From the NCBI RefSeq assembly GCF_004217285.1, contig NZ_SHKS01000001.1, positions 999,195 through 1,063,194 on the forward strand: 64,000 bases of DNA. Direction: 5' to 3'. The translations under genes and the position numbers were made by a program. The number at the start of each line of letters is the position of its first letter. Within the stretch, counting starts at the first letter, position 1. This document shows, piece by piece, positions 10,125 to 18,574 of this stretch. The notes beneath the pieces were generated by a model. That model worked only from the letters and a program-made list of their open reading frames with translations, ran no database searches and was not told the origin of the DNA. The stretch comes from Streptomyces sp. BK239 (GTDB taxonomy: Bacteria; Actinomycetota; Actinomycetes; Streptomycetales; Streptomycetaceae).

Positions 10125-10173
10125 TTTCGATCGATAGCGGAACCGGCGGGATGTCAGCCGATTCGGACGCCGG

Positions 10174-10518
10174 TCAGCAGTGCTTCACCGTGCCCGACTT
10201 GAGGGCGATGTGTCCGTTGTAGATCCATCCCTCGTCGACGCGAGTCCACTGGTTGCCGTACTGGTTGATGGTGTAACACCAGGCATTCAGGTCGCGACCC
10301 GGAGCCATGCTGGCCACCGCCTGGCACTCCGCCGCAGGCTCCTTGTAGGCCTTCGCGCCGCCCACGACAACAACAATCCCATTGGACTTATTGCTCGCCG
10401 ACACGTGATCGCAAGCGGCGGCAGCCGCCGGGCCCGCGGTCGCCACGTTCAGCGCGATGCCGCTCATGGCCAGCGCGGTCGCTCCCAGTGCCGCCGTCAG
10501 CTTCTTGTGGAATCGCAT
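10174..10518 (-). CDS. Small secreted SH3-like protein, copy A
   Basis: A 114-aa protein with a Sec signal peptide: MRFHKK, a hydrophobic core, then cleavage after an AxA-type run near residue 35. The mature part of about 79 residues has four cysteines (36, 65, 81, 114), suggesting two disulfides. Its second half (QWTRVDEGWIYNGHI) looks like a bacterial SH3 (SH3b) fold that could bind cell wall or ligand. I cannot assign a function. The start is the ATG preceded by GAGGGGTGCAC, which is better placed than an in-frame codon 10 residues upstream. It is about 87% identical (99 of 114) to copy B at 10919-11263. Confidence 0.82.
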   Translation of the reverse strand: MRFHKKLTAALGATALAMSGIALNVATAGPAAAAACDHVSASNKSNGIVVVVGGAKAYKEPAAECQAVASMAPGRDLNAWCYTINQYGNQWTRVDEGWIYNGHIALKSGTVKHC

Positions 10519-10783
10519 GTGCACCCCTCGTTTTCTTACCAAGGTCATCTTGCGAACCTTGATTCAACCGGTAGCCCAGGGTGCTCACCACATGGTTTCC
10601 GGAAAACATCTGGCCGAAATGTTCCCCGGCGCGACGCGATTTCGCGAACGGTGACAAGCTCGCCGTCTGTGATCACAACGCGGATGTAAGGCGTACAGCG
10701 GGGTGAATCGGCTCGCACCCCTGATAACGGACACATCGGGTGACACGGCGGGATGTGTTTCGGACCTTTGAGTCGTAGCCGAA
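10519..10783 (-). promoter_or_regulatory. Leader and promoter region of SH3-like copy A
   Basis: About 265 bp with no gene, conserved in the second repeat unit. On the minus strand it contains a 10-bp perfect palindrome TGTGATCACA (10668-10677), a TTCGCGAA palindrome (about 10641-10648), and an inverted repeat CAAGGT-N10-ACCTTG (10540-10561) just before the ribosome binding site. The inverted repeat could be an operator or a leader hairpin. The promoter itself is not clear: no good -35/-10 pair stands out. Confidence 0.5.
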
Positions 10784-10825
10784 CGGGAAGTGTCCCGGCC
10801 TGGAATCGGCCCGGGACACTTCCCG
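10784..10825 (-). terminator. Strong hairpin between the two SH3-like genes
   Basis: CGGGAAGTGTCCCGG (10784-10798) pairs perfectly with CCGGGACACTTCCCG (10811-10825): a 15-bp stem with a 12-nt loop. It is the duplicated counterpart of the hairpin at 11522-11568 that follows the DsbA-like gene. The duplication therefore carried a terminator with it, and each SH3-like gene is probably transcribed on its own. Confidence 0.75.
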
Positions 10826-10918
10826 AACGGAGCGACCCTCGGGCCCATTGAAGGAATTCCGAGGAGGCGATTCGATCGATAGCGGAACCGGCGGGATGTC
10901 AGCCGATTCCGACGCCGG

Positions 10919-11263
10919 TCAGCAGTGCTTCACGGTGCCCGACTTGACGGCAATGTGCCCGCTGTAGATCCATCCCCGGTCGACGCGGATCCACTGGTTG
11001 CCGTACTGGTTGACGGTGAAGCACCAGGCGTCCAGGTCGACGCCCGGAACCATGCTGGCCACCGCCTGGCACTCCGCCGCGGGCTCCTTGTACGCCTTGG
11101 CCCCGCCCACGACCACGACAATCGCGTTGGACTTGTTGGTCGCCGAGACGTGGTCGCAGGCTGCGGCAGCCGCCGGGCCCGCGGTCGCCACGTTCAGCGC
11201 GATGCCGCTCAGGGTCAGCGCGGTCGCTCCCAGGGTCGCCGCCAGCTTCTTGTGGAATCTCAT
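10919..11263 (-). CDS. Small secreted SH3-like protein, copy B
   Basis: The second copy of the 114-aa secreted protein. It keeps the signal peptide, all four cysteines (36, 65, 81, 114) and the C-terminal SH3b-like segment (QWIRVDRGWIYSGHI). Fifteen substitutions separate it from copy A, several of them in the putative ligand face (T92I, E96R, N101S). Both frames are intact, so neither copy looks like a pseudogene. Ribosome binding site and spacing are identical to copy A. It lies downstream of the DsbA-like gene, which could act on its disulfides (speculative). Confidence 0.82.
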   Translation of the reverse strand: MRFHKKLAATLGATALTLSGIALNVATAGPAAAAACDHVSATNKSNAIVVVVGGAKAYKEPAAECQAVASMVPGVDLDAWCFTVNQYGNQWIRVDRGWIYSGHIAVKSGTVKHC

Positions 11264-11521
11264 GTGCACCCCTCGTTTTCTTACCAAGGTCATCTTGCGA
11301 ACCTTGATTCAACCGGCAGCCCAGGGTGCTCACCACATGGTTTCCGGAAAACATCTGGCCGAAACGTTCCCCGGCGCGACGCGATTTCGCGAACGGTGAC
11401 AAGCTCGCCGTCTGTGATCACAACGCGGATGGAATGCATGCCGTGGTGCGAATCGGCTCGCACCCCCAATAGCGGACACATCGGGTGAGGGTGTGTCTGT
11501 AGTCGGGCGAGTCGTAAGTCG
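11264..11521 (-). promoter_or_regulatory. Leader and promoter region of SH3-like copy B
   Basis: No gene is seen here. It is the duplicated counterpart of 10519-10783 and keeps the TGTGATCACA palindrome (11413-11422) and the CAAGGT-N10-ACCTTG inverted repeat (11285-11306) without change, while a patch between about 11429 and 11451 has diverged. Preservation of the palindromes suggests they matter. Confidence 0.5.
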
Positions 11522-11568
11522 AATGGGAAGGGTCCCGGGCCTGAAGTCGGCCCGGGACCCTTCCCATT
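11522..11568 (-). terminator. Hairpin terminator after the DsbA-like gene
   Basis: The arm at 11522-11540 (AATGGGAAGGGTCCCGGGC) pairs fully with 11550-11568, a 19-bp perfect stem with a 9-nt loop. It lies 16 bp past the stop of the DsbA-like gene and is the longest perfect stem noted in the window. Confidence 0.8.
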
Positions 11569-11584
11569 TCCGTGGAGTGCGGAA

Positions 11585-12409
11585 CTAGGAGTTGAGAGCC
11601 TTCTGTATTGCGGTATCGAAGTCGGTGACCGACATGGGGGCGCTCTTGCCGTCGCTGCCGGTGAGAATCTTGCCGTCCATGAGGAGCGTCGGAGTCCCCC
11701 GGAAACCGTACTTCTCCCTGTCCGTGTCGAACTTGCCGCCCATCACGAGGGCCCACTTGTCGTAGGTCCCCTTCTTCACGGCATTCTGGAATTCCGTGTT
11801 GTTCTTGAGCGCGCTCACCGTGTTCGCCACCTCGATCAGGTAGTCGTCGCTCTTGAACTTGTCGTCCTGCTCTTCCGGGTGGTACTTCGCCGAGTAGAGA
11901 GCGGTTTTGTACTCGAGGAAGGCCTCGGGGCTGACGTTCAGGGCCGCGCCCAGTGCGCTCAGCGCGCTCTTTGAGCCCTCGCCCGGGACGTTGTCGTCGA
12001 TGAACGTGGCGCCGACGAACTGAATTTTGAACTTGCCGGCGTCGAGATCCTTCTTGACCGCCGGGCCGACCGTCTGCTCGAACTGGGCGCAGACCGGGCA
12101 GCGCGGGTCCTCGTACACCACGAGGGTCTTCTTCGCGGTGCTCTTTCCGATGACGACGGTCGTACCGTCCGTGCCCGTGCTGTTGGCCGGCTTGACCAGC
12201 TTCTGCTTTTTCACCGCGTCCCAGCCGCTGGGCTTGTTGGCCTGGACGACGGCGTAACCTATGCCGCCGGCCAGCGCCAGCACGCCGACGGCCGAGAGGG
12301 CCACGATGACCTGCCGCTTGACCTTGGCCCGCTTGGCCTCGCGCTCGCGTTCGACGCGCAGCCGCTCCCGCGCCGCCGTCTTCGCCGCCTGGGTGTTCCG
12401 CTTGCTCAT
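11585..12409 (-). CDS. Membrane-anchored DsbA/thioredoxin-fold oxidoreductase
   Basis: This 274-aa protein has a highly charged cytoplasmic N-terminus (residues 1-33, Arg/Lys/Glu-rich and probably helical), one membrane segment (about 34-56) and an extracytoplasmic thioredoxin-fold domain with the active site CPVC (Cys104, Cys107). The later cis-Pro loop is GTPTLLMDG. It probably makes or isomerises disulfides in exported proteins. The ATG start is chosen because AGGAG lies 8 nt upstream; the open frame continues 9 codons further. A paralogue with the same layout lies at 43221-43997. The membrane protein gene at 12479 is 69 bp upstream, so the two may be co-transcribed. Confidence 0.9.
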   Translation of the reverse strand: MSKRNTQAAKTAARERLRVEREREAKRAKVKRQVIVALSAVGVLALAGGIGYAVVQANKPSGWDAVKKQKLVKPANSTGTDGTTVVIGKSTAKKTLVVYEDPRCPVCAQFEQTVGPAVKKDLDAGKFKIQFVGATFIDDNVPGEGSKSALSALGAALNVSPEAFLEYKTALYSAKYHPEEQDDKFKSDDYLIEVANTVSALKNNTEFQNAVKKGTYDKWALVMGGKFDTDREKYGFRGTPTLLMDGKILTGSDGKSAPMSVTDFDTAIQKALNS

Positions 12410-12478
12410 GTGGGTGTTCTCCTGTGGGACGCGCACGACACGGGTGCGCGGAATACGTGTAGGGGGACGTGGTCGTGC

Positions 12479-13171
12479 TCAGACGAGGGCGGCCCGGCGC
12501 GGTGGGCCGCGGCGTCCCAGGGAGTGCACGAGGATCCGCTCGCGGGCGGTGGCCGCACGGTGCGCGGGCCGCGGCAGGCGGCGGGCCGCCGGGGCACGTC
12601 GTACGGTCACGGCGGAGACGGCCAGCAGCAGCGGCCGGAACGTCGTCACGGCGGCCGCCCGCAGCAACTGGGCCAGCGCCCGCTCGCCCCGGCGCAGATA
12701 CGCGGCGGCGACGGAACCGACGACGACATGGGCGCCGAGGAGCAGCCATGCGGTGGCCGGGTCGGCGTGCGCGAGCACCCCGCCCAGCCTGTCGGGGGCG
12801 GCGCCGGCGACCTGGGCCAGCGGTGCGCCGACGCGGGTGCCGTCGCCGCACAGCACGTCCCAGCCGACCGAGGCCAGCGGGCCGGCGACGGGGCCGCCCG
12901 CCCGGCCGTAGCAGACGTGCTGGCCGGTGGTGAACACCGTGTCGGCCGCCAGCTCCAGCGGGATCAGCAGTGCGGCGATCCGCCCGAAGCCGCGCTCGCG
13001 GCCGGCGAGGGCGTAGGCCAGGCAGAACACGGCGGCCGCGACGGCGGCCACCGTGTTGAGCGGCAGCGGGGCCCGGGACAGCAGGACGTGCGACGCGGTG
13101 CTGAGCGTCACGACGAAGGCCGTGAACAGCGCCGCGCGTACGGCTCTGAGTCGGGTCCCGGATATGTCCAT
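12479..13171 (-). CDS. Multi-pass membrane protein of unknown function
   Basis: A 230-aa protein with about five hydrophobic segments between residues 10 and 185 and a basic Arg/Pro-rich tail (about 186-230). I do not recognise a family; it is not a VKOR or DsbD-like protein because no paired CxxC motif is present (only Cys50, one in HVCYG and one in VLCGDG). Its position directly before the DsbA-like gene could mean a shared role in the envelope, but nothing in the sequence proves this. The start is the ATG at 13171. Upstream is a ~90-bp gap to the DUF2252 gene, which is transcribed in the same direction. Confidence 0.7.
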   Translation of the reverse strand: MDISGTRLRAVRAALFTAFVVTLSTASHVLLSRAPLPLNTVAAVAAAVFCLAYALAGRERGFGRIAALLIPLELAADTVFTTGQHVCYGRAGGPVAGPLASVGWDVLCGDGTRVGAPLAQVAGAAPDRLGGVLAHADPATAWLLLGAHVVVGSVAAAYLRRGERALAQLLRAAAVTTFRPLLLAVSAVTVRRAPAARRLPRPAHRAATARERILVHSLGRRGPPRRAALV

Positions 13172-13262
13172 GGCGCTGGAAAGTGTGTCACGCGGTGCGG
13201 TAAGGGACCGCTAAAGGGTCCCCGTCGGAGCCCTATTCGTTATGGACGCGACAGGACTTCCG

Positions 13263-14612
13263 TCACAGCCCGGGGATCCGACCGTTGCGGAACAGGTCGA
13301 CGAAGATCTGGTGGTCCGCACGCGCGCGTGCGCCGTACGCGTGCGCGAAGTCGACCAGGAGCGGCGCGAAGCCGTCCTCGTCGGCCGCGATGGCCGCGTC
13401 GATCGCCCGCTCGGTGGAGAACGGCACCAGCGACTCGCCGGAGGTGTCGTCCGCCGCCGCGTGCATCGTGGCCGTGGCCCGGCCCAGGTCGGCGACGACG
13501 GCCGCGATCTCCTCCGGGTCGTCGATGTCGCCCCAGTCGAGGTCCACCGCGTACGGCGAGACCTCGGCGACCAGCTGGCCCGCCCCGTCCAGCTCGGTCC
13601 AGCCCAGCCACGGGTCCGCGTGCGCCTGCAGGGCACGCTGGGAGATCACCGTGCGGTGGCCCTCGTGCTGGAAGTAGTCGCGGATCGCCGGATCGGTGAC
13701 ATGACGGGAGACCGCCGGGGTCTGCGCCTGCTTGATGTAGATCACGACGTCGTTCTCCAGGGCGTCGCTGTGCCCCTCCAGCAGGATGTTGTACGACGGC
13801 AGGCCCGCCGAACCGATGCCGATGCCCCGGCGGCCCACGACGTCCTTCACCCGGTAGGAGTCCGGGCGGGCCAGGGACGTCTCCGGCAGCGTCTCCAGAT
13901 AGCCGTCGAAGGCCGCCAGCACCTTGTAGCGCGTGGCCGCGTCCAGCTCGATGGCGCCGCCGCCGGGCGCGAAGCGGCGCTCGAAGTCGCGGATCTCGGT
14001 CATCGAGTCCAGCAGCCCGAAGCGGGTCAGGGAGCGCGCCACCCGCAGCGCGCCGAGCAGCGGGCCGTCGGCCGTGTCCAGCGTGAACGGGGGCACCTCG
14101 TCGCGCTTGGCGCCGCCGGCCAGCGCGTGCACCCGCTCGCGGTACGCGCCCGCGTACACCTCCACCAGCTCGGTGATCTGCTCGTCCGACAGCGCCTTCG
14201 CGTACCCGATGAGCGCGATGGAGGCGGAGAACCGCTTCAGGTCCCAGGTGAACGGGCCGACGTACGCCTCGTCGAAGTCGTTGACGTTGAAGATCAGACG
14301 GCCCTGGGAGTCCATGTAGGTGCCGAAGTTCTCGGCGTGCAGATCGCCGTGGATCCACACGCGCGAGGTGCGCTCGTCCAGGTACGGGCCGCTGAACTCC
14401 CGGCCGTCGCCACGCCCGGGGTTCTCCCGGTCCAGGTCGTGGTAGAAGAGGCAGGCCGTGCCCCGGTAGAAGGCGAAGGCCGACGCGGCCATCTTCCGGA
14501 ACTTCACGCGGAACGCGGCCGGGTCGGCGGCCAGGAGCGCGCCGAAGGCGGTGTCGAAGACGGCGAGGATCTCCTCGCCGCGAGGCTCGTCGTTGAGCTG
14601 CGGAACCGACAT
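13263..14612 (-). CDS. DUF2252 family protein (kinase-like fold)
   Basis: A 449-aa member of DUF2252, an uncharacterised family with features of aminoglycoside phosphotransferase-like kinases. The motif VWIHGDLHAENFG corresponds to a catalytic loop, and NVNDFDEAYVG to the metal-binding Asp motif that follows it. An N-terminal segment (FYRGTACLFYHDL) is also typical. Substrate unknown. The ATG at 14612 is preferred over an in-frame codon 9 residues upstream because GGAGG lies 8-9 nt before it. It is divergent from dnaE, with about 185 bp between them. Confidence 0.88.
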   Translation of the reverse strand: MSVPQLNDEPRGEEILAVFDTAFGALLAADPAAFRVKFRKMAASAFAFYRGTACLFYHDLDRENPGRGDGREFSGPYLDERTSRVWIHGDLHAENFGTYMDSQGRLIFNVNDFDEAYVGPFTWDLKRFSASIALIGYAKALSDEQITELVEVYAGAYRERVHALAGGAKRDEVPPFTLDTADGPLLGALRVARSLTRFGLLDSMTEIRDFERRFAPGGGAIELDAATRYKVLAAFDGYLETLPETSLARPDSYRVKDVVGRRGIGIGSAGLPSYNILLEGHSDALENDVVIYIKQAQTPAVSRHVTDPAIRDYFQHEGHRTVISQRALQAHADPWLGWTELDGAGQLVAEVSPYAVDLDWGDIDDPEEIAAVVADLGRATATMHAAADDTSGESLVPFSTERAIDAAIAADEDGFAPLLVDFAHAYGARARADHQIFVDLFRNGRIPGL

Positions 14613-14797
14613 CGCGGGGTGCCTCCTGGTGCATGACATGGACGACAGCGTCTCTGTCGTCCTGCAACGTGCGGCCGCGCGCGGAAGTGCCCGCGACCCG
14701 CTGAGAAGGTACGCGGGCGAGCCGCCGGAGTGTCACCGCCGAGGCATAGACTTCGACGCTGTCCCCCCTGCCGAGTTTTCCGCCTGGAGGCCGAGTC

Positions 14798-17700
14798 GTG
14801 TCAAAGCCGCCGTTCACGCACCTGCACGTCCACACCCAGTACTCGCTGCTGGACGGTGCCGCGCGGCTCAAGGACATGTTCAGCGCGTGCAACGAGATGG
14901 GCATGACCCACATCGCGATGTCCGACCACGGCAACCTGCACGGGGCGTACGACTTCTTCCACTCCGCGAAGAAGGCCGGGGTCACCCCGATCATCGGCAT
15001 CGAGGCGTATGTCGCGCCCGAGTCGCGCCGCAACAAGCGCAAGATCCAGTGGGGCCAGCCGCACCAGAAGCGCGACGACGTGTCAGGTTCGGGCGGTTAC
15101 ACGCACAAGACGATCTGGGCGGCCGACGCGACGGGCCTGCACAACCTCTTCCGGCTCTCCTCCGACGCCTACGCCGAGGGCTGGCTGCAGAAGTGGCCCC
15201 GCATGGACAAGGAGACCATCTCCCAGTGGTCGGAGGGCCTCATCGCCTCCACCGGCTGCCCCTCCGGAGAGCTCCAGACCCGGCTGCGCCTCGGCCAGTT
15301 CGACGAAGCGCTGAAGTCGGCCGCCGAGTACCAGGACATCTTCGGCAAGGACCGCTACTTCCTGGAGCTGATGGACCACGGCATCGAGATCGAGCACCGG
15401 GTCCGCGACGGGCTGCTGGAGATCGGCAAGAAGCTCGGCATCCCGCCGCTGGTGACCAACGACTCGCACTACACGTACGCGCACGAGGCGGGGGCGCACG
15501 ACGCGCTGCTGTGCATCCAGACCGGCAAGAACCTCTCCGACCCCGACCGCTTCCGGTTCGACGGCACCGGCTACTACCTGAAGTCCACGGAGGAGATGTA
15601 CGCCATCGACTCCTCGGACGCGTGGCAGGAGGGCTGCCGCAACACGCTCCTGGTGGCCGAGCAGATCGACACCACCGGGATGTTCGAGGCCAAGAACCTC
15701 ATGCCCAAGTTCGACATCCCGGAGGGCTACACCGAGGTCACCTGGTTCAAGGAGGAGGTCCGCCGCGGCATGGAGCGCCGCTTCCCCGGCGGCATCCCCG
15801 AGGACCGCCAGAAGCAGGTCGAGTACGAGATGGACGTCATCATCCAGATGGGGTTCCCGGGGTACTTCCTCGTCGTCGCCGACTTCATCATGTGGGCCAA
15901 GAACAACGGCATCGCGGTCGGCCCCGGCCGAGGCTCCGCCGCCGGCTCGATCGTCGCCTACGCCATGGGCATCACCGACCTCGACCCGATCCCGCACGGC
16001 CTGATCTTTGAGCGGTTCCTCAACCCCGAGCGCGTCTCCATGCCCGACGTCGACATCGACTTCGACGAGCGCCGACGCGTCGAGGTGATCCGGTACGTGA
16101 CCGAGAAGTACGGCGCCGACAAGGTCGCCATGATCGGCACCTACGGCAAGATCAAGGCCAAGAACGCCATCAAGGACTCCGCGCGCGTGCTGGGCTACCC
16201 GTACGCGATGGGCGACCGCCTCACCAAGGCGATGCCCGCGGACGTCCTCGGCAAGGGCATCGACCTCAACGGCATCACCGACCCCTCGCACCCCCGCTAC
16301 AGCGAGGCGGGCGAGATCCGCTCGATGTACGAGAACGAGCCGGACGTGAAGAAGGTCATCGACACCGCCAAGGGCGTCGAGGGCCTGGTCCGGCAGATGG
16401 GCGTCCACGCCGCCGGCGTGATCATGTCCAGCGAGACCATCACCGAGCACGTCCCCGTGTGGGTGAGGCACACCGACGGCGTGACCATCACCCAGTGGGA
16501 CTACCCGAGCTGTGAGTCGCTCGGCCTGCTGAAGATGGACTTCCTCGGCCTGCGCAACCTCACGATCATGGACGACGCCGTCAAGATGGTGAAGTCCAAC
16601 AAGGGCGTCGACCTGGAGCTGCTGAGCCTCCCGCTGGACGACCCCAAGACCTTCGAACTGCTCCAGCGCGGCGACACCCTCGGCGTCTTCCAGTTCGACG
16701 GCGGCCCCATGCGTTCGCTGCTGCGGCTGATGAAGCCCGACAACTTCGAGGACATCTCCGCCGTCTCCGCGCTCTACCGTCCCGGCCCGATGGGCATGGA
16801 CTCGCACACCAACTACGCGCTGCGCAAGAACAAGCTCCAGGAGATCACCCCGATCCACCCCGAGCTGGAGGAGCCCCTCCGGGAGGTCCTGGACGTCACC
16901 TACGGCCTGATCGTCTACCAGGAGCAGGTGCAGAAGGCCGCCCAGATCATCGCCGGGTACTCCCTCGGCGAGGCCGACATCCTCCGCCGCGTGATGGGCA
17001 AGAAGAAGCCCGAGGAACTGGCGAAGAACTTCGTCCTCTTCCAGAAGGGCGCCCGCGACAAGGGCTACAGCGACGAGGCCATCCAGGCGCTGTGGGACGT
17101 GCTGGTCCCGTTCGCCGGCTACGCGTTCAACAAGGCGCACTCCGCCGCGTACGGCCTGGTCTCGTACTGGACCGCCTACCTGAAGGCGAACTACCCCGCC
17201 GAGTACATGGCGGCGCTGCTCACCTCGGTCAAGGACGACAAGGACAAGTCCGCGATCTACCTCAACGAGTGCCGCCGCATGCGCATCAAGGTGCTCCCGC
17301 CGAACGTCAACGAGTCCATGTCCAACTTCGCCGCCCAGGGCGACGACGTGATCCTCTTCGGTCTCTCCGCCGTCCGCAACGTCGGCACCAACGTCGTCGA
17401 GTCGATCATCAAGTGCCGCAAGGCGAAGGGGAAGTACAGCTCCTTCCCCGACTACCTCGACAAGGTCGAGGCGGTCGTGTGCAACAAGCGCACCACGGAG
17501 TCGCTGATCAAGGCCGGGGCCTTCGACACGATGGGGCACACCCGCAAGGGCCTCACCGCGCAGTACGAACCGATGATCGACAACGTGGTCGCGGTCAAGC
17601 GCAAGGAGGCCGAGGGGCAGTTCGACCTCTTCGGCGGCATGGGCGAGGAACAGAGCGACGAGCCCGGCTTCGGCCTCGACGTGCAGTTCACCGACGACGA

Positions 17701-18337
17701 GTGGGACAAGACGTACCTGCTCGCGCAGGAGCGCGAGATGCTCGGCCTGTACGTCTCCGACCACCCGCTGTTCGGGCTGGAGCACGTGCTGTCCGACAAG
17801 GCCGACGCGGGCATCTCCCAGCTCACCGGCGGTGACTTCGGAGACGGCGCGGTCGTCACCATCGGCGGCATCATCTCCGGCCTCCAGCGCAAGATGACCA
17901 AGCAGGGCAACGCCTGGGCGATCGCCACCGTCGAGGACCTCGCGGGCTCCATCGAGTGCATGTTCTTCCCCGCCACCTACCAGCTCGTGTCGACCCAACT
18001 CGTCGAGGACGCCGTCGTCTTCGTCAAGGGACGCCTCGACAAGCGGGAGGACGTGCCGCGGCTGGTCGCGATGGAGCTCCAGGTCCCCGACCTGTCCAAC
18101 GCGGGCACCAACGCGCCCGTGGTCCTCACCATCCCGGCGGTGAAGGTCACCCCGCCGATGGTCAGCCGCCTCGGCGAGATCCTCAGCCACCACAAGGGCG
18201 ACAGCGAGGTCCGCATCAAGCTCCAGGGACCCACCAAGACGACGGTGCTGCGCCTGGACCGGCACCGGGTCAAGCCCGACCCGGCGCTCTTCGGCGACCT
18301 GAAGGTGCTGCTCGGCCCGTCCTGCCTCGCCGGCTGA
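14798..18337 (+). CDS. dnaE: DNA polymerase III subunit alpha
   Basis: The replicative DNA polymerase catalytic subunit, 1179 aa, full length for the DnaE1 class. The N-terminal PHP domain (HLHVHTQYSLLDG, then SDHGNLHGAYDF) is present. The polymerase active site has PDVDIDFDERRR, the aspartates that bind catalytic metal. The fingers region includes RRVMGKKKPEEL. The helix-hairpin-helix and OB domain (VVTIGGIISGL, near residue 1022) precede the tau-binding C-terminus. The GTG start has GGAGG 7-8 nt upstream. A CATAGACT element near 14742-14749 could be the -10, giving a leader of about 40 nt. A strong hairpin follows the stop. Confidence 0.97.
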   Translation: MSKPPFTHLHVHTQYSLLDGAARLKDMFSACNEMGMTHIAMSDHGNLHGAYDFFHSAKKAGVTPIIGIEAYVAPESRRNKRKIQWGQPHQKRDDVSGSGGYTHKTIWAADATGLHNLFRLSSDAYAEGWLQKWPRMDKETISQWSEGLIASTGCPSGELQTRLRLGQFDEALKSAAEYQDIFGKDRYFLELMDHGIEIEHRVRDGLLEIGKKLGIPPLVTNDSHYTYAHEAGAHDALLCIQTGKNLSDPDRFRFDGTGYYLKSTEEMYAIDSSDAWQEGCRNTLLVAEQIDTTGMFEAKNLMPKFDIPEGYTEVTWFKEEVRRGMERRFPGGIPEDRQKQVEYEMDVIIQMGFPGYFLVVADFIMWAKNNGIAVGPGRGSAAGSIVAYAMGITDLDPIPHGLIFERFLNPERVSMPDVDIDFDERRRVEVIRYVTEKYGADKVAMIGTYGKIKAKNAIKDSARVLGYPYAMGDRLTKAMPADVLGKGIDLNGITDPSHPRYSEAGEIRSMYENEPDVKKVIDTAKGVEGLVRQMGVHAAGVIMSSETITEHVPVWVRHTDGVTITQWDYPSCESLGLLKMDFLGLRNLTIMDDAVKMVKSNKGVDLELLSLPLDDPKTFELLQRGDTLGVFQFDGGPMRSLLRLMKPDNFEDISAVSALYRPGPMGMDSHTNYALRKNKLQEITPIHPELEEPLREVLDVTYGLIVYQEQVQKAAQIIAGYSLGEADILRRVMGKKKPEELAKNFVLFQKGARDKGYSDEAIQALWDVLVPFAGYAFNKAHSAAYGLVSYWTAYLKANYPAEYMAALLTSVKDDKDKSAIYLNECRRMRIKVLPPNVNESMSNFAAQGDDVILFGLSAVRNVGTNVVESIIKCRKAKGKYSSFPDYLDKVEAVVCNKRTTESLIKAGAFDTMGHTRKGLTAQYEPMIDNVVAVKRKEAEGQFDLFGGMGEEQSDEPGFGLDVQFTDDEWDKTYLLAQEREMLGLYVSDHPLFGLEHVLSDKADAGISQLTGGDFGDGAVVTIGGIISGLQRKMTKQGNAWAIATVEDLAGSIECMFFPATYQLVSTQLVEDAVVFVKGRLDKREDVPRLVAMELQVPDLSNAGTNAPVVLTIPAVKVTPPMVSRLGEILSHHKGDSEVRIKLQGPTKTTVLRLDRHRVKPDPALFGDLKVLLGPSCLAG

Positions 18338-18357
18338 CCGCGGCGCGGTCGCGCTGA

Positions 18358-18401
18358 CACACCGAGGGGCGCATCCGGCAACGGATGCGCGCCTCGGTGT
18401 G
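18358..18401. terminator. Bidirectional hairpin terminator between dnaE and the 54-aa gene
   Basis: A 20-bp stem with a single mismatch: the arm 18358-18377 (starts CACACCGAGG) pairs with 18382-18401 and is closed by a GCAA tetraloop of the stable GNRA type. It sits between dnaE (plus) and the small convergent gene ending at 18410, so it can serve both. Confidence 0.85.
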
Positions 18402-18409
18402 TGAAGACG

Positions 18410-18574
18410 TCAGTTGTGGCCGAAACGCTTCTGCCGGCCCTTGTGCGCCGAGTCGCCGGGTGTCGGCTGCGCGAGGTGCGGTTCGCTCTGCGTCTCCAGG
18501 GAGGGCTGCTGGGCCTCCTGCCGACCGCGCTGGGACTGGGGCTGCTTACGCTCACGGTTCTTGTTCTTGGCCAT
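18410..18574 (-). CDS. Small basic hydrophilic protein, 54 aa
   Basis: A short gene of 54 codons plus stop. The product starts MAKNKNRERKQPQSQ and ends GRQKRFGHN. It is rich in Gln, Lys, Arg and Ser, has no hydrophobic stretch and is probably unstructured. AAGGAGG lies 8-9 nt before the ATG, an excellent ribosome binding site, and a strong hairpin follows the stop. I recall similar short MAKNKNR-type proteins being conserved in Streptomyces, but have no function to offer. It is convergent with dnaE. Confidence 0.72.
   Translation of the reverse strand: MAKNKNRERKQPQSQRGRQEAQQPSLETQSEPHLAQPTPGDSAHKGRQKRFGHN

Larger units (their letters stand above)
10085..11570. repeat. Head-to-tail tandem duplication of a ~745-bp unit
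   Basis: Two adjacent units, about 10085-10829 and 10830-11570, align along their whole length with a constant offset of 745 bp that drops to 740 bp near the right end. Each unit contains, on the minus strand, an upstream hairpin, a ~250-bp leader, one small secreted-protein gene and a small hairpin after it. The two copies differ by scattered substitutions plus one diverged patch (about 10684-10706 against 11429-11451). The junction falls between the right-hand hairpin of one unit and the left-hand hairpin of the next, as expected for unequal crossing-over. No transposase or direct target repeats are visible. Confidence 0.9.

Noticed and set aside
10388-10657. An 89-codon frame (MSPFAKSRRAG...) in the leader of the SH3-like genes, conserved in both repeat units
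   Set aside because: It would need a TTG start without a ribosome binding site, overlaps the signal-peptide region of the real gene out of frame, and its conservation is explained by the duplication. The second copy extends differently.
12479-13171. VKOR-type or DsbD-type partner for the DsbA-like protein
   Set aside because: The membrane protein next to it lacks paired CxxC motifs, so only the neighbourhood supports such a role.
15083-18265. A ~1060-codon minus-strand open frame opposite dnaE
   Set aside because: Shadow of dnaE for the same reason: repetitive Val/Leu/Asp/Gly composition and no recognisable domain.
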